From Daphnia carinata (lineage: Eukaryota > Arthropoda > Branchiopoda > Diplostraca > Daphniidae): a stretch of DNA of 64,000 nt. The first letter of the stretch is position 1. The number at the start of each line of letters is the position of its first letter. The stretch lies in NCBI RefSeq assembly GCF_022539665.2, contig NC_081339.1, positions 8,181,367 through 8,245,366 on the forward strand, given 5' to 3'. Positions 10,558 to 23,100 of this stretch are shown here, piece after piece. The notes beneath the pieces were generated by a model that was given only the letters and a program-made list of their open reading frames with translations, made no database searches and was not told the origin of the DNA. The translations under genes and the position numbers were made by a program.

Positions 10558-13500
10558 ATGTCTAATCCTTACGCTTTTATCGGGCTACCTTTGGGCTCTC
10601 AAGCCTCTGGTAGGTGTTTATAAACATTATAACTTGATATGGTGACTTAGACAAATGATGAAATTTTTTATAATTGGCTCTTTTTTTTCCTTTTCCATCG
10701 AACAACTTTAGGATCTTCAAACGCTGGTCCAATGACTCTCGGTCATAACCATATTGCATTAGGAGGTCTTCCCTTTTCAGCTTTAATGGGTTCTGCTGGA
10801 CAGGGTATGCCAGGCCTACCCTTTACTATGCAATCTGCTGCATTAAGTTTGGGACTTGGAGGTATGCTGGCAAATAACCAAAGAATCTCTGGAGTCAATT
10901 GTGGATCAGAAGGCTTGTCGAGGCAAAACCCACAAGAAACTGATAACTTAACTGAAAATGGGAAAGAAAAAGAACACAATCTTAACCAGTCCGGCAACAG
11001 CAATAGAGACAGGCGTGAAGACAAGTACAGAGAATCTAGAAAAAGGATGAGAAGCAATAGTCTAGCCTGTGAAAGTGATGATGACATCATGGTGCTATCA
11101 AACTCTCCTAGCAGTAATGAACCCAGTGAACAAAGAGACAGTACCCAGCCCAAGAGTGTCTGGGACAACACTTCTGTTCCAATGGGTTTGGGATTCTCAA
11201 TGAATAATCCCTCTCTGGTCAGCAATTCAATGTACCCAACAGATGCTTCTTCCTTCATGGCTGCAATGGGATCTCAAATGCCCTTTGATGTAAGGGAACT
11301 CAGTTATGTTTGCTTAACAGAGCATTTTTTAATTTTCAAAATCCATTTTTAACAGTTTGGCCTTCTACCTGGCATGGGAAATGTTTCTCATCCAAGCAAA
11401 GAACCAATTCACCTCAAAAGCTGTGTACTTTATCCTCCAAATCCTCAAGCTCCACTCCCGACAACGAGAGAGCGTCCTCTTGGATGCAAAACCGTTTTTG
11501 TTGGAGGACTAGCAGAAAATATTACCGGTAAAGATTTAAGTTTGAAATTCGTCTTACAAAACCATGTAAATTGCATTACCTTGCAGAGGACATTTTGAGA
11601 GAAATTTTTGAACGGTGTGGCGGCATACTTACCATTCGGATGAGCAAAAAGAATTTTGCTCACGTCAGATTCGAACGAGAGTGCTATGTTGATTCTGCGA
11701 TTCTCCTTTCAGGTTAATTGTGAAAAGAATCCATATTACACTTAACATTTGCCATAACTTGCAGGGTTTATTTTAACAGGTTATCGCGTGCGTCTGCATA
11801 ACCAGAAACCAGATGCAAATAATCCGAGCACTAGCAATACTAGCAGCGGTCGGCTGCACGTTGATTTTGCACAAGCCCGCGATGATCAATATGAATATGA
11901 ATGTCAAGCACGACGGCTTGAGCGTGAATTACGCCACAGGCAAAGAATCGAGGAGGATAAATGGAGACCACCTTCCCCGCCACCAGTGCCTCATTATGCC
12001 GAACACGAAGCACATGTCGTAGTTGAACAGCTAAAAGTATTTTACTTGAAAATTACCGGCACACAGCATTCTGATAACGCCTCTCCTCTTAATATCCAGA
12101 ATGAGGAACGGTTCGGAAGAGCTGTTCAGATTTTGGCTACTTGGCTAGAACGTGGAGACTGTTCCAAGCGTAATTCAAATGGCTTCTACTCAATGATCCA
12201 GTCAGCTCACGCCCATCTACGCCGCTTGGGATCTGAAAAGAGTCAATTAGAAGAGGAAGCCCGACGGACTCATGATTCACTAAGGCAGAAATTCCTTCAT
12301 CTATCCTCTCAACGTAAGTACCTTTCGTTTGCGATCATAAGCATTAAGTGGCACAGGATATTTCTACTAACTTGAGAAGCTAAGTATTGCAGCATCAGGT
12401 TAGCCTTTAACCATATGTAAAATGCGCAAAAAGTTACAAATTATCGCGGTACGTGAATACTGAAACAGCTTTGGGAATAGACATTTCTGTAACTTGTCGT
12501 CCAACCATGTACCATGGTTCAGCTAACACTAGACAGACAATCCAAATAGTAACGTCTCGCAAGAGAATTAAGCCATCAATAATTAAGGTAAAGAGATCGG
12601 AGTATGTTTGCGTCATTGTGGAGGTCGTAAGAACAGTCATTCTTTCTGCAAGGTCAGTATACGGCTAAACGTCTCATAGAAAAAATAAAAATAAAATACG
12701 ACTGGTGGATTTGAGTGACCGGGCCCTATTAAGATGCTCCAATAGATGAATTTACAACTGCATTCCGTAAACAAAACAAAAAATCATTCTTTGGCATTTG
12801 GTGGTTAAACTTTGTGGCAGTCGCTCAAGTCCAAGTTACCATGTTAAGGTTCAACAAACAGAACTGTTGTGTTCAGTTTGAATAGTCTTTAAGTTCCTAA
12901 CATCAGATCGGTCACCATACCATTTCTTGTCAAATGGTAATCGGTGGCGTTTCTTTGCCTCTCTTTTCTTCTCATTTGGTTGGTTGTCACCTCTGATTTC
13001 CAAACTAGTGGGTGAAATGGAGCGGCTATTTCTAGCAGCCAGCCATCAAAAAGCCTGGGATCATTTCACCAAAGCTCAACGAAAGAGTCTCGAGTCGTGG
13101 AAAAAACACGTGATGGTATGTTATTTCATTTTCAAACCCATTCCCATCTTTATTTTCCCACTCTCCTCTTCTTCGAATTTTGTGTTTCGCTGTATTTCTC
13201 TACGTGTCCCGCCAGTTCTTCCACCCCTGAATTGCCCTCTGAGGAACGTAAGTTTGTTGGGAAGTCTAGTGAAAAGTGTTTTAAGTGGACGCTTGAGGTA
13301 ATAGTTACAATGATAAGGATTTGGATCCAATTGCTTGATTGCGACTAAAGAGCTATTCAAAGCGCATAGGATCTAAAATTTTATTTTATTTATTTTAGGA
13401 TATCAAATTGGAGCCCACTGTCGAATTTCTGACAAGTAGCAAAGACGATGATAACATGGAGTTTTCAGATTCCGAGTCGGACGAGCCCCGCCGTTACAAG

Positions 13501-14080
13501 TCTAACGCTTCAGAAAAGAGCATTGCACACCTAAAGGCAAGTTTTTCCCCACTCTTATATTTAATTTAAAAAAAAAATGAAATATACATCTTTTGGTAGG
13601 AGGAAAATGACAGTTTACGCTGCCAGCTTGAGGCATACAAAAATGAAGTGGAGATAGTACGCGCTGACCTGAAGATTGAACTTCAAGCTAAAGAACAACA
13701 TGTTAAGAACTTGGAAAGAAACTTGGCTGAAGAGAGGCTTAGATCGGTCAAGGAGAAACAAACTTCTTTATCAATTCAGAACGTTAATAGTGCTGAAGTA
13801 CCCGGCAGTGTAACTGACGAACAATCCGTAAAATTAATAAGTATAAAACACTTTTTTTCAATGCAAATTTTTTTTTTTAACTGTTCATGCGTATGTAGGT
13901 TTGTTATCAGTTTTCCTTTCGGTGCAACATTGTGGTACGACCCTCGACGATGCCTACGAATATGTTCGAAAATCAGATAACTCATGCACCAAAGACGAAG
14001 TGGAGAAAGTTTTACTCCACAACAAAGAGCTTTTTTCTAATACGTCTGACCTTTGGCGTTTCAAGTTGTTCTTCCATTAG
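10558..14080 (+). CDS. ENOX: ENOX-family protein (ecto-NOX disulfide-thiol exchanger)
   Basis: Nine exons join in frame to 709 residues: 10558-10609, 10712-11289, 11356-11527, 11587-11712, 11780-12313, 13009-13115, 13399-13536, 13600-13840 and 13899-14080. The N-terminal 210 residues are low complexity. Then follow LKSCVLYPPNP and an RRM-like domain (RNP2 KTVFVGGL at about 257-264; RNP1-like NFAHVRF), the ENOX signature VDFAQARDDQYEYEC, PPSPPPVPHY, and FYSMIQSAHAHLRRL. Coiled-coil stretches come next, with HQKAWDHFTKAQRKS and EENDSLRCQLEAYKNEVE, and a C-terminal module starting SLLSVFLSVQHCGTT. These blocks follow vertebrate ENOX1/2 in order. Vertebrate ENOX proteins are described as cell-surface hydroquinone/NADH oxidases and thiol exchangers; whether that holds here is inference. 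The intron after 13536 starts with GC. Confidence 0.92.
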
Positions 14081-14210
14081 CATACGGAGATAATATAGAT
14101 ATTGTCTGTATTGACTGGACATACACCCATTTGTTAAAATCTATTTTTTTTTTTTGCCTTTTTAAATCTTCTTTCTTGAACTACTATTAACACTCGAATT
14201 GTATTGCAGA

Positions 14211-15119
14211 TTACTGCTTGGCTGAAATCAGTCGGGCCGACACATCTTTCCAGTTGATTATTTTGAACAAATTCTTTACATAGTCAGCTCGGACATTCTT
14301 GTACTGCAAATAGTAGGCATGCTCCCAAACATCAATTCCAAGTAATGGAACTAATCCTGTATAATAAAAAAAAATGTACGGTCATGTTAAGCAAAATTCA
14401 CAACTTGTATAATTACCAGTTGTAGGCTCCAAAGGATCTTGGTTAGCACAAGTGGTGATTGCCAGGGTCTTTGTTGTCTTATTATATCCTAGCCAACCCC
14501 ATCCTGAACCTTGGATGCCTACTGTGGCAGCAGAAAAAATGTTTTTGAAGTTTTCAAATGAGCCATAATCCTTGTTGATTGCTGCCAACAGATCTCCCTC
14601 AGGTTCACCACCATTAGGTGACAAATTTTGCCAAAAAATAGAGTGGTTGAGATGGCCCCCACCATTGAAGCGCAGCATTGGTCCAAGTGCAATCATTGTT
14701 TTCAAATCATCTGAGAAACAAACACAGTCTGTTTGACCCCGACTCATTTTTCAAAACTTTATAAATCTCAACTCTTTGCTTTAGCTTCCATAAACTTTTC
14801 TTCAGACTGATTGAGCATGTTTACATATGTTTGATGATGTTTTTGATGGTGTAGTTGCATGATTTCAGCAGAAATGACTGGTTCCAGTGCATTGAAATCA
14901 TAAGGCAAGTCTGGTAGGGTGTGTTTTTGCCTCATAGACATGCATCTGTAAAACAAACACATATGCAAGTTGTTCAGAACATGAGTGTAAGAAACTAGAA
15001 GTACATAAGTTGTTATAGTAGATGGATTGGTAGTTTAATAGATATCTATTACGAACTTCCGATGCTTTAATATACTGTACATACCTTGTCGATAGTCGCT
15101 GCGAGACTGTGCGAAACAT
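14211..15119 (-). CDS. SOD2: mitochondrial manganese superoxide dismutase
   Basis: Converts superoxide to hydrogen peroxide and oxygen in the mitochondrial matrix. Four exons, 15119-15085, 14945-14773, 14710-14417 and 14356-14211, join in frame to 215 residues, close to the usual length. The N-terminus [18 protein letters not shown] is Arg/Ser-rich without acidic residues, typical of a matrix targeting peptide, and the mature chain begins near [11 protein letters not shown]. All four metal ligands are visible: His in [12 protein letters not shown] (two candidates in the helix), His in [11 protein letters not shown], and Asp and His in [11 protein letters not shown]. The substrate-gating Tyr (HQTYVN) and the Gln in [10 protein letters not shown] are also present. 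The gene is convergent with ENOX, with stop codons about 130 bases apart. Confidence 0.96.
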
Positions 15120-15823
15120 TCGTAGACTGCTTTCGGTACCTTTTTTATTAAATAAACGAAGCAGGACTTAAGAAAAGTCACAAAATAATAACTGTTAAAT
15201 ACTAAATTGTAAGTTCTTACAAGTGAAGCTACTATGATACGGTTCTTAATGATACCGAAAAGTAAGCCTGAATATCTTCCACAAAGAGCAGACGACGGTT
15301 TGGAACGCAAAAAAGATTGTCGGCTAGGACTGACGAGTGCCTGGATTATGTAACAACTAAGCATTGTTGTCTCCCAACTCGAGAAAATATTGCATCGTTT
15401 TTTCAAAGGTGACACTCAAGACTCAACGGCTTCGGCTATTCACGAAGTTACCGAAAGCCAGGAGAAAAAAAGCAGAAATAAATATCGAATTTAACACTGA
15501 TTTCGATTAAATCATAGGTTTTCTTGTTAAATCAGCTCTTTTTTAATTAAAAGAAAAAAACTGCTGTTGGCGCTCCAACTTTATATTTCTTTTTTAGGTT
15601 TAATTCAAAAACTATACAATATTTATTCAAAACTACATTACTATCGAACAACCTAGTGCCAATTTGTTAATTCGATTTCTATGACGTTAACTGTAGGCGG
15701 AGAAACGAACAAAGTCAAGGGAAAGGTGACACCAGAGAATAAATTTGCAGCCACATAAATAACACAAAAGCACGAGAAATAGTACAAATTAAACGTTCGA
15801 TATCGTGCGTAGCTGTTGTTTAT
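15120..15823. other. spacer upstream of SOD2
   Basis: No coding features are seen. The first few hundred bases should hold the SOD2 promoter and 5' leader on the minus strand. No clear TATA box is visible. Confidence 0.4.
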
Positions 15824-16454
15824 GGCAATTCGTTTTACCCATGAAAAAAACTTAAAATATCTACATTTTTGTCTGTTTTACTGCCATCGCCACCTACTGG
15901 TCACATTTGCAGTCAATGTTCTACATATACTCACCGAATATTTATCCTGCATCAGCGCTAGCGCTGTAGCGTACTGGCGCGCTAGCATTGCTTCAAATAT
16001 TCGGTTTATTTAAAAAACGGTTAACTTAATGAAAAAAATAGCTATTTTTCCGGAATCAGCATCCAATTTTGAGTACACCCTGTGATATTCAACCAATTCC
16101 GATTAGTGTCACTTTTTGCCCGACCGAGGAAAGTCGGGCTTATTTAGTCGGGCTTAAAATTTTTTTCTGTAAAAATTGACAGTCATAGGAATTGGTTGAA
16201 TATTATAGGATATACTCAAAAATGAATGCTGATTTCGAGAAAATTGCTACCTTTTCCATTAAGTTAATCGTTTTAGAAATACACGGAATATTTGACGCGA
16301 TGCTAGCGCGCCAGTACGCTACAGCGCTAGCGCGATGCAGCTGAAATATTCGGTGAGTGTATGTAGAGAATTAACTAGAAATCTGCTGTAGATGAGGATA
16401 GCAGTAAAACAGAAAAAAGGCCGATATTTTTTGGGGGTGTTAAACGGATTGCCA
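15824..16454. mobile_element. palindromic TA-flanked foldback/MITE-like element, short copy
   Basis: The 631-bp segment is an imperfect inverted repeat over nearly its whole length. The left end TGGCAATTCGTTTTACCC matches the inverse of the right end (TTAAACGGATTGCCA), and both ends are flanked by TA, as in Tc1/mariner-like target duplications. Inner arms match too: 'gcgctagcgctgtagcgtactggcgcgctagc' on the left mirrors 'gctagcgcgccagtacgctacagcgctagcgc' on the right, and 'caaccaattcc' mirrors 'ggaattggttg'. There is no open frame for a transposase, so the element is non-autonomous. A longer relative lies at 51790-52945. Confidence 0.8.
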
Positions 16455-17517
16455 TACTTGCACAGTTCTCCACTTTCTCCCAGTGTTTGTCCGTAACATT
16501 TCTTTTTTTGAGTACGACAGAATTCTCTAGTCTCCTCAAAGACTGGTTTACTTTCGTTCTAAATGACAAACGCCACGTTGCCATCATTTGCGGGTAAGTC
16601 GTCATAATGTCATTGAGACTGTGGATAATTGGGTATCTCTTTCTATTAAAATTCGTATTTTATGTAGGATTCAAAACTGTGCTCTTCAACAGCAGTCCTG
16701 CGATTTACTCACAATCAAATCAATCTTAAAACGTACGGTTCAATCAGGAAAGTGAAGAATAACCTCAAGAATTCTGTTCGACGTAATTTATACAGTTTAT
16801 TTCTTTATTTAAACAAGGAAAAATTCGATGAGGCCAAGACAGAAATGTTTGAATAAAATTCGAGAATAAAAAAATTGTATAAGTTGTTTCAAAAAATGGG
16901 TGAGTGTATATATTTTGAAGTAAGATTTTTTTTTGAGAAGACCAACAGTGCCATGCGACGACTTTAGAAACAAATGGTTGGTCTCATCGACTGTAAGTGC
17001 AAAGTACAAATTGGTATTGAAGCAAGTCACGGAACTTCTATCATCTCTTATAAAAGCATTGTGAAAGCATTTTTTTCTCCCTTTCTGAGTTATTCAGATC
17101 ACACAGGGCTACACACTAACTGAATCGGGGATAGGACCTACAAACACATAATGCAAACGCATCACAGGTAATCCAAAGCGGCAGGACATCGAAGGGAAGG
17201 GCGGATCAGCCTTTTTCTTTTGAAGAAATAAGAGTAACATACGATGGCATCGATTTTTAGGCCTCCAAGGAGATTTCGTATTATTTATAAAATAATTAAA
17301 TTTGTATTGACAGTCGCCCCTTCGGCGGCCCGCCGCACCCGATGAATGGCAGTTCAGTGCAGGGTTCATTACAACGTGTTCAAAATTCAAAAAGAAAAAG
17401 AAAAGTGAGCAAAGTTCTATTGATTTTTGTTTGTTTTCTTTGTCTGCTTCTATTTTTTTACTTTGATTTACTTTTTTATTACTTGTTCCATCTTTTTTTT
17501 TTTTGAAGTCTGTTGCA
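16455..17517. other. 3' region of the SRCIN1-like gene and spacer
   Basis: No coding signal is seen on either strand. The open frame 17109-17537 on the minus strand is the 3' untranslated continuation past the stop codon in another frame. TTTATT (AATAAA on the minus strand) occurs near 17472 and again near 16797-16810, giving possible polyadenylation points. Confidence 0.45.
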
Positions 17518-20098
17518 TCATAAAATGTCAGTTTCATGGGCGTTCTCTAGTAAAAGTGAAATAAAAATGGATTCTCTGCTTTTGTCGCCATCGGGATTCA
17601 TCGCCGCCAATGCTGATTGCTCGATTTTGCCACTCGAATGACCTGACGACTGGCTGTCATTGCTGCTAATCCCATTAGCCGGGCTGGCCTTTTCCGTCTC
17701 TCGATTCTCAACGCTTTGCGGATGATCGTTCTGACCCGCTGCCGAATCAAGAGTTCCTGTCGACGGGCCATTAGATCGACGGTCGGGGGCGTTAGTGGCT
17801 TGTTCAGCCACTACTAATGTGGGACTCTGCTGTGACGACTGTGCAGCTTCACCACCAACACCAAGGGCAACAGGTAGCAACTGGGTGCCGTGAATCCTTT
17901 GCAACCGATCGTATTGTTCTTGCAAGTGTTTTTGCGTTTTCAATAGTTCTTGGTGCCGCGATTCCAGGTGGTCCCTTTTAGGAGAACCAGCCGCCGAAAC
18001 CCCACTTTCAATAACAGTGGCCATCACTGTCAAAGAGAAATTACGCGTCAAATGCCGAAAACGATTAATTATTCAAAAAACCAGGAGAAATTAAGCATCT
18101 TACCGCTGCTGTCAACTTGGCTCGTACGTCTCGAACCCATAAAATTAGAAGACGATGCGCTACCAGGACGTAGAGGTTGGCCATCTTGAGCACCAACCAG
18201 TTGGTCGCTGCTTGGCGTCGAAATGAAAATCCTAGCGGTATTGATTTTTCTCGCGTCGTTGCCGACACCAAGGGTTCTCGAGTCGTTCGAAGTGGGTGGA
18301 GTGGTTCGCGCCTGACGGCAATTAGAAACCAGCGCAGATTGGGGTGACATGGGTGCCACTTTCATGACCAAAGGCATAGTGAAGTGATTAGTCTCTGCGG
18401 CCGAAGGCAAATTAGGCAGAGGCCGCGCTTGGAAATTCGGGTGGCTTCGAAGAGGCGAAGCGAGAGGTGATCGAGAGGATGTTCGCGGCGGAGGTGGAGG
18501 TGGCGCTCTGCGACGGCCGACTGTCGCCGCACTGCCAATAGCATTGGAGACCACGCTATCAACGGGAGATTCAGCATAGGGCTTTGATGTGGATAAATTC
18601 GATAATAAAACGGGTTGCGTTGAGGGCGCGGGAAGAGGCGGTTGTGCACGTTGCGCAGATCCGGATTTGGCAGTGAAACTTTGCGGCATTTCCATATCCT
18701 GTTTCATTAATTTTTTAATTTTTTTTTATTTTATGAAAAGACCTTGATGTTTGAATTGTGCTGTTCTTACTGGTCTGTTGGTCTCCGAATAGTGCTTCAA
18801 TTCGTCTAGTAAAGTGTCGAGTGCGTTGGAAGATCGTGGCTCTGTTCGTTGCGATTGATCACCACACTGGTGAACGGGCCGAGAGCCATTCCTACTGGAG
18901 CTGTCGATGATCCCAGGCTCGGAGACGTCGGCACCATTGGTTGGATGTAGCTCGTGTGCAGCAGCAAAGGCATGGTTGCAGTCGGATTGCTGATCGTTTT
19001 CGTACAGCGAGTTTCCCTGAATGAGAAAACAAAACAAATGAGACGGTAGAAGTTCTACTCGAAGCAACGAGTTCCAACGGATGCGAAAAGACATCAAATT
19101 TGAGAACATTTAAACACTTAAAAGAGTCGATGCAAAAGCGTAGCAATCGAAAACTACCAGAGTAGAGGAAGACAAAATGGTATGCACAACACAAGCAAAT
19201 GTTAATCGCCGAAAGAAACGCAGGGCGGGCATGCGAGGAAGGACCAACATGCTGCCGGAAAAAATCGGTAAAGCCAACAACCGTATTAGAATAAATCTAT
19301 ATCCGGTGAGGGAACGCAATCCCCTTAGTGTAAACCAGGGATTTCGGTATAGGTATTGGGCGTCCCCGACGTGTAAAATCACTTTTCTGCCAACATCGTA
19401 TACACAGGAAAACAGGGCGGAAGGTGGGAAAAGTTGGGGTTTGGTGGTAAAGAATCAGAGTGCCTACGAATGGTCACGATGGCAACTGATACTCTGAATG
19501 TCCATGTAGGCATATAATAATTTTCAAATAATTCAAATGCGTACGGATGTATGGAAAAATGCCTTGAGGCAACATGCACGTCTCTCTGGGAACGTGAATC
19601 TACATCCTTTAAAAGTAAAATCATCGATTGGGTAGAAGAGAAAAGAAAAAAATCCTGGTGGTTTAAACAAAAAAATGTGCATATATCAAATACCAGGTTG
19701 TAAAAAAAACGATAAGGGGTAAAATTTAAATACATCAAGAGGGCAGCGACTGCGGGGAAAAAGGCTGCTGCGTATATAGTCAGAAATGAACAACGCTTAG
19801 AACAAATGCACAGATGGTCTGCAGATCGTTTGGGAAGATACGACGTAAACGCTCACGTATAATAAGCGATTATTTACACATAATTACAAAAGGAATGAAA
19901 AGGGCAATGTACTCCCAAGAAGGAAAAATGGAAGAATATCGACGGAAAAAAGAGAGAGAGAGAGAGAGGAAAAAAAAAGAATTTCAAATGCGTAAACACT
20001 GAAATAGATTATGGTAGATTTCTTTACTCGGCAGTAGTCACGCTGACGGTCTCACGGAAGTGCGAGCTTGACATCCACTGCTTTCTGTTTCGCTAGTG

Positions 20099-20152
<54 letters not shown>

Positions 20153-23100
20153 AAGGAAGTCAAACATCAATTGATACATCAACAGACTATAGAGAAAGAC
20201 CTAGTCATGATAAACCGGTACTCAAGCTGCCAAGTGAAATACAATAGAAAGTGCTGCGTACTGTGCTCCCCAATCTGGAAAACTATGTTGCAGAAAATGA
20301 AAACAAATTCTGTCTTTAAAGGATCGAAAATGAGCTCATCTTTCACGATGCAATATTAGGAGCTAACTTCTAATTATTCATTCAAATTTCGGAATCAGCT
20401 TTTCAATTGTCCTTTCTGCGAATCGACCTTGTGTGCAGTGTCTAAGAAATGCCCAGGAAGCCATGAGAGTAAACGTGCAACTGCACCATCTACGTGCTGG
20501 TATCTACGTGAGGGTGCAACGTGACGGCCATTGTTGCCGAATTCAGTCATCTTTAAAATCTAACCCTGATCGAGTCCAAAACGAAAACGTACGACATTCT
20601 TTTGATTCAACCCAACCATTTGCTGCTCCAGATTTGAGTCATGAAGACAAATTTAGAGAAGTCCTTTTTTTTGTGTGTGTGTCAAACTTCTTGGCATGGT
20701 GTTCTCTTGCTCACTGGATGCACTAGGCAACGGGTAGCTCAATCAGTTTGATCGCCAACACTCCATTATCTAACGTGCACGAAGCCAAACCGTTCCATGG
20801 TTTTTTGTTGTTAGTCTACCTGGAAGACAGGCTCGCTATGCAGCATTCACTACAGCACATTAGGACGATTGGTGGCAAGTCAAACTGCATTTCGGCTAGA
20901 GCAAGCTTTTGGGTTTTACGATGCTAAACACATAACGAGCACGACAGAGTAGTTCTATTCTAATAAGTTTTAGCTTTTAAATCAAACGATCAATTCGGAG
21001 CAGAACACAGATTGCCTATACATCTACCCACTACAGAACGTGAGCTAAATGAATCAACGGCATTTGTACATCATCCCAACAGGTGACGTTATCCCTCTCC
21101 TCCAAAAAAAAACAAACAACCAAAGATGACGATTCAAAACGTTCACCGAGCCAGCGATAAGTTTTTTCGTCGGTATATGGTTGGCGATCGATTATTTGTA
21201 AAATGCAAGCTTTTACCTGTTGCGGAGGATTGTGAATTAGACTGGAGGGCGGATCAACTGTCACAGACGGGGTGTAATTGCTGGTTGAAATCAAAATTGT
21301 TATTTTTCAACTGTTGTTTGCGTTCCTCTGGAGTACTATACCTCTTGGGTGCAGACGATTTTTCTGAGTTTTGTGGTTGTCGCTGTTCTTGCACCGATGC
21401 CAACCTTATGGAAAATCAAATAGTTCATGCACGTTTCATTTAGATATGGCAAATCTATTTCACATTATATGCAAACGTAAGTAGGCCTACTAGACAGAAG
21501 AAGAGCTCTTAACTAGACTAGTTAAACCTGGCAACATTGTTACACGTCACGTGTTCTGCTTACCTCCTCAAAGTAACTAAAGTACTCGTTAATTTTTTGC
21601 AGCGTCCGATGGTATTCTCCAGCTTATTGGGCGTCTCTTTGAGAAATCTATTTCAGTACAAAAACAACAGCAACGTCAAAAAAGATGTCAAACTACCGTT
21701 TGCTCAAATTTTACAAATCGTATAGCACAGACTGTGCCATTTCAATATCCCATTAGTTGTTAAACCATTGGGATAGTATGGACTATGGATGCCCAATCAA
21801 CTTAAGAAAAAGTGAGGTATACAATAACAAAAATTTCCTGAATAATTAGAAGCACCAAAAGTTAACGAGACGAAATGCGTGCTATTCTCGCTTGCCATTG
21901 AACGTAATTTACGATGAGTTGCTTTTCTCACGATTGATGCTAAACAATGGATAAGGTCTTTGTTTTTGTGCCACTGCAATACGAAATCCCTATGCACGAT
22001 TCTTGGTATTTGCTCACTCGTTCATTATTATCTATCTGTAGTGCAGTTGTTTTTATTTGCTAATCTTTCGCTGAGCTTTATGGACTTGCACTTACTGAGC
22101 ATCGCCAGCTTGTTGTTCCGATTGGTAAGTTAGAGCACATTTGATGGACTCTTCCAAGGCAGGAAATTGAGTTTTCAATTGGTCGACCGATTTGCTGGAA
22201 ACAACCAAGAAAATCATTCAAAATGCCATCGAAATCCGATTTTCGTGGTACAAAATAGATGAAGCACATAGACATGTGTGTGAAAACATCAATAAACAAA
22301 GTCACCTGGATCGGCTGAGTAAGTTGGCGAGCTTTTCCACGTCGGCCATGCTTACTCTGGTCTTTTTATTGATGACGTGACTTCTTAAGCTTTCAACCGA
22401 CGTTTCCAATTCGCTAAAAAAATGAACGAAAGAAGAATTAAATCATCAGCTTGATTATGAAGTCTCTGTAGTTGATCTAATCTGTCGAAGAGTCAAACGT
22501 TCTTCATTACCTCAAGTCCGTCTCGAGTTGTTTCATTTCGTTTTGGTAAACGCTTTCCTGTCGGTGGACGTTCCTCAGTGTCGTTTCGATGGCGGACGAT
22601 TCGGCATCGCACAGTGCGTTGGTGATGACGTCACTATTTTCTAAGAACGTTTTTTTCATGATCTGTATCGTATCTTTAACGGCTTCCTTCACAGCTGACA
22701 ACTGGGCCTGGCTCAATCGACGTAGGCTTCGCATCTCCGATCGCAGCTCCTTCGCGTTTTTCTGCAACAGCCGCAGCTGAGTGTACGTTTCCACGCTGCC
22801 GAGCCAATCTGGGCAATAATGCAATTAACTATTTTGCACTCTTCTTCTTTGATTTATTAATTTTTGTCTTTCAGTCGCATACCTGAATCTCCTTTGTACA
22901 CAGACACTGTCGTAGGGAAGCAAAACAAAAACAAAAACAGACTTTGATTAAATGTTCTCGAATATAAGAGTTGATTGCAAAGCTCTTTACGCGGATAGTT
23001 CTCCGTACCTTGGGAAGAAGCTCTCGGCAAAGTGGACGACTTGATGGCTGGCTTAGTTGGTTTACTTTCTAAATGGCAATCAATCACAACAAACGGTTAA

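Noticed and set aside
14041-14210. Overlap between ENOX and SOD2
   Set aside because: The genes converge with about 130 bases between stop codons, which is close but ordinary for this compact genome.
17109-17537. Minus-strand frame of 142 residues
   Set aside because: It starts inside the last exon of the SRCIN1-like gene in another frame and runs through Lys/Phe-rich 3' untranslated sequence.
19177-19497. Plus-strand frame of 106 residues in an intron of the SRCIN1-like gene
   Set aside because: Basic, unstructured composition without homology, lying antisense in an intron.
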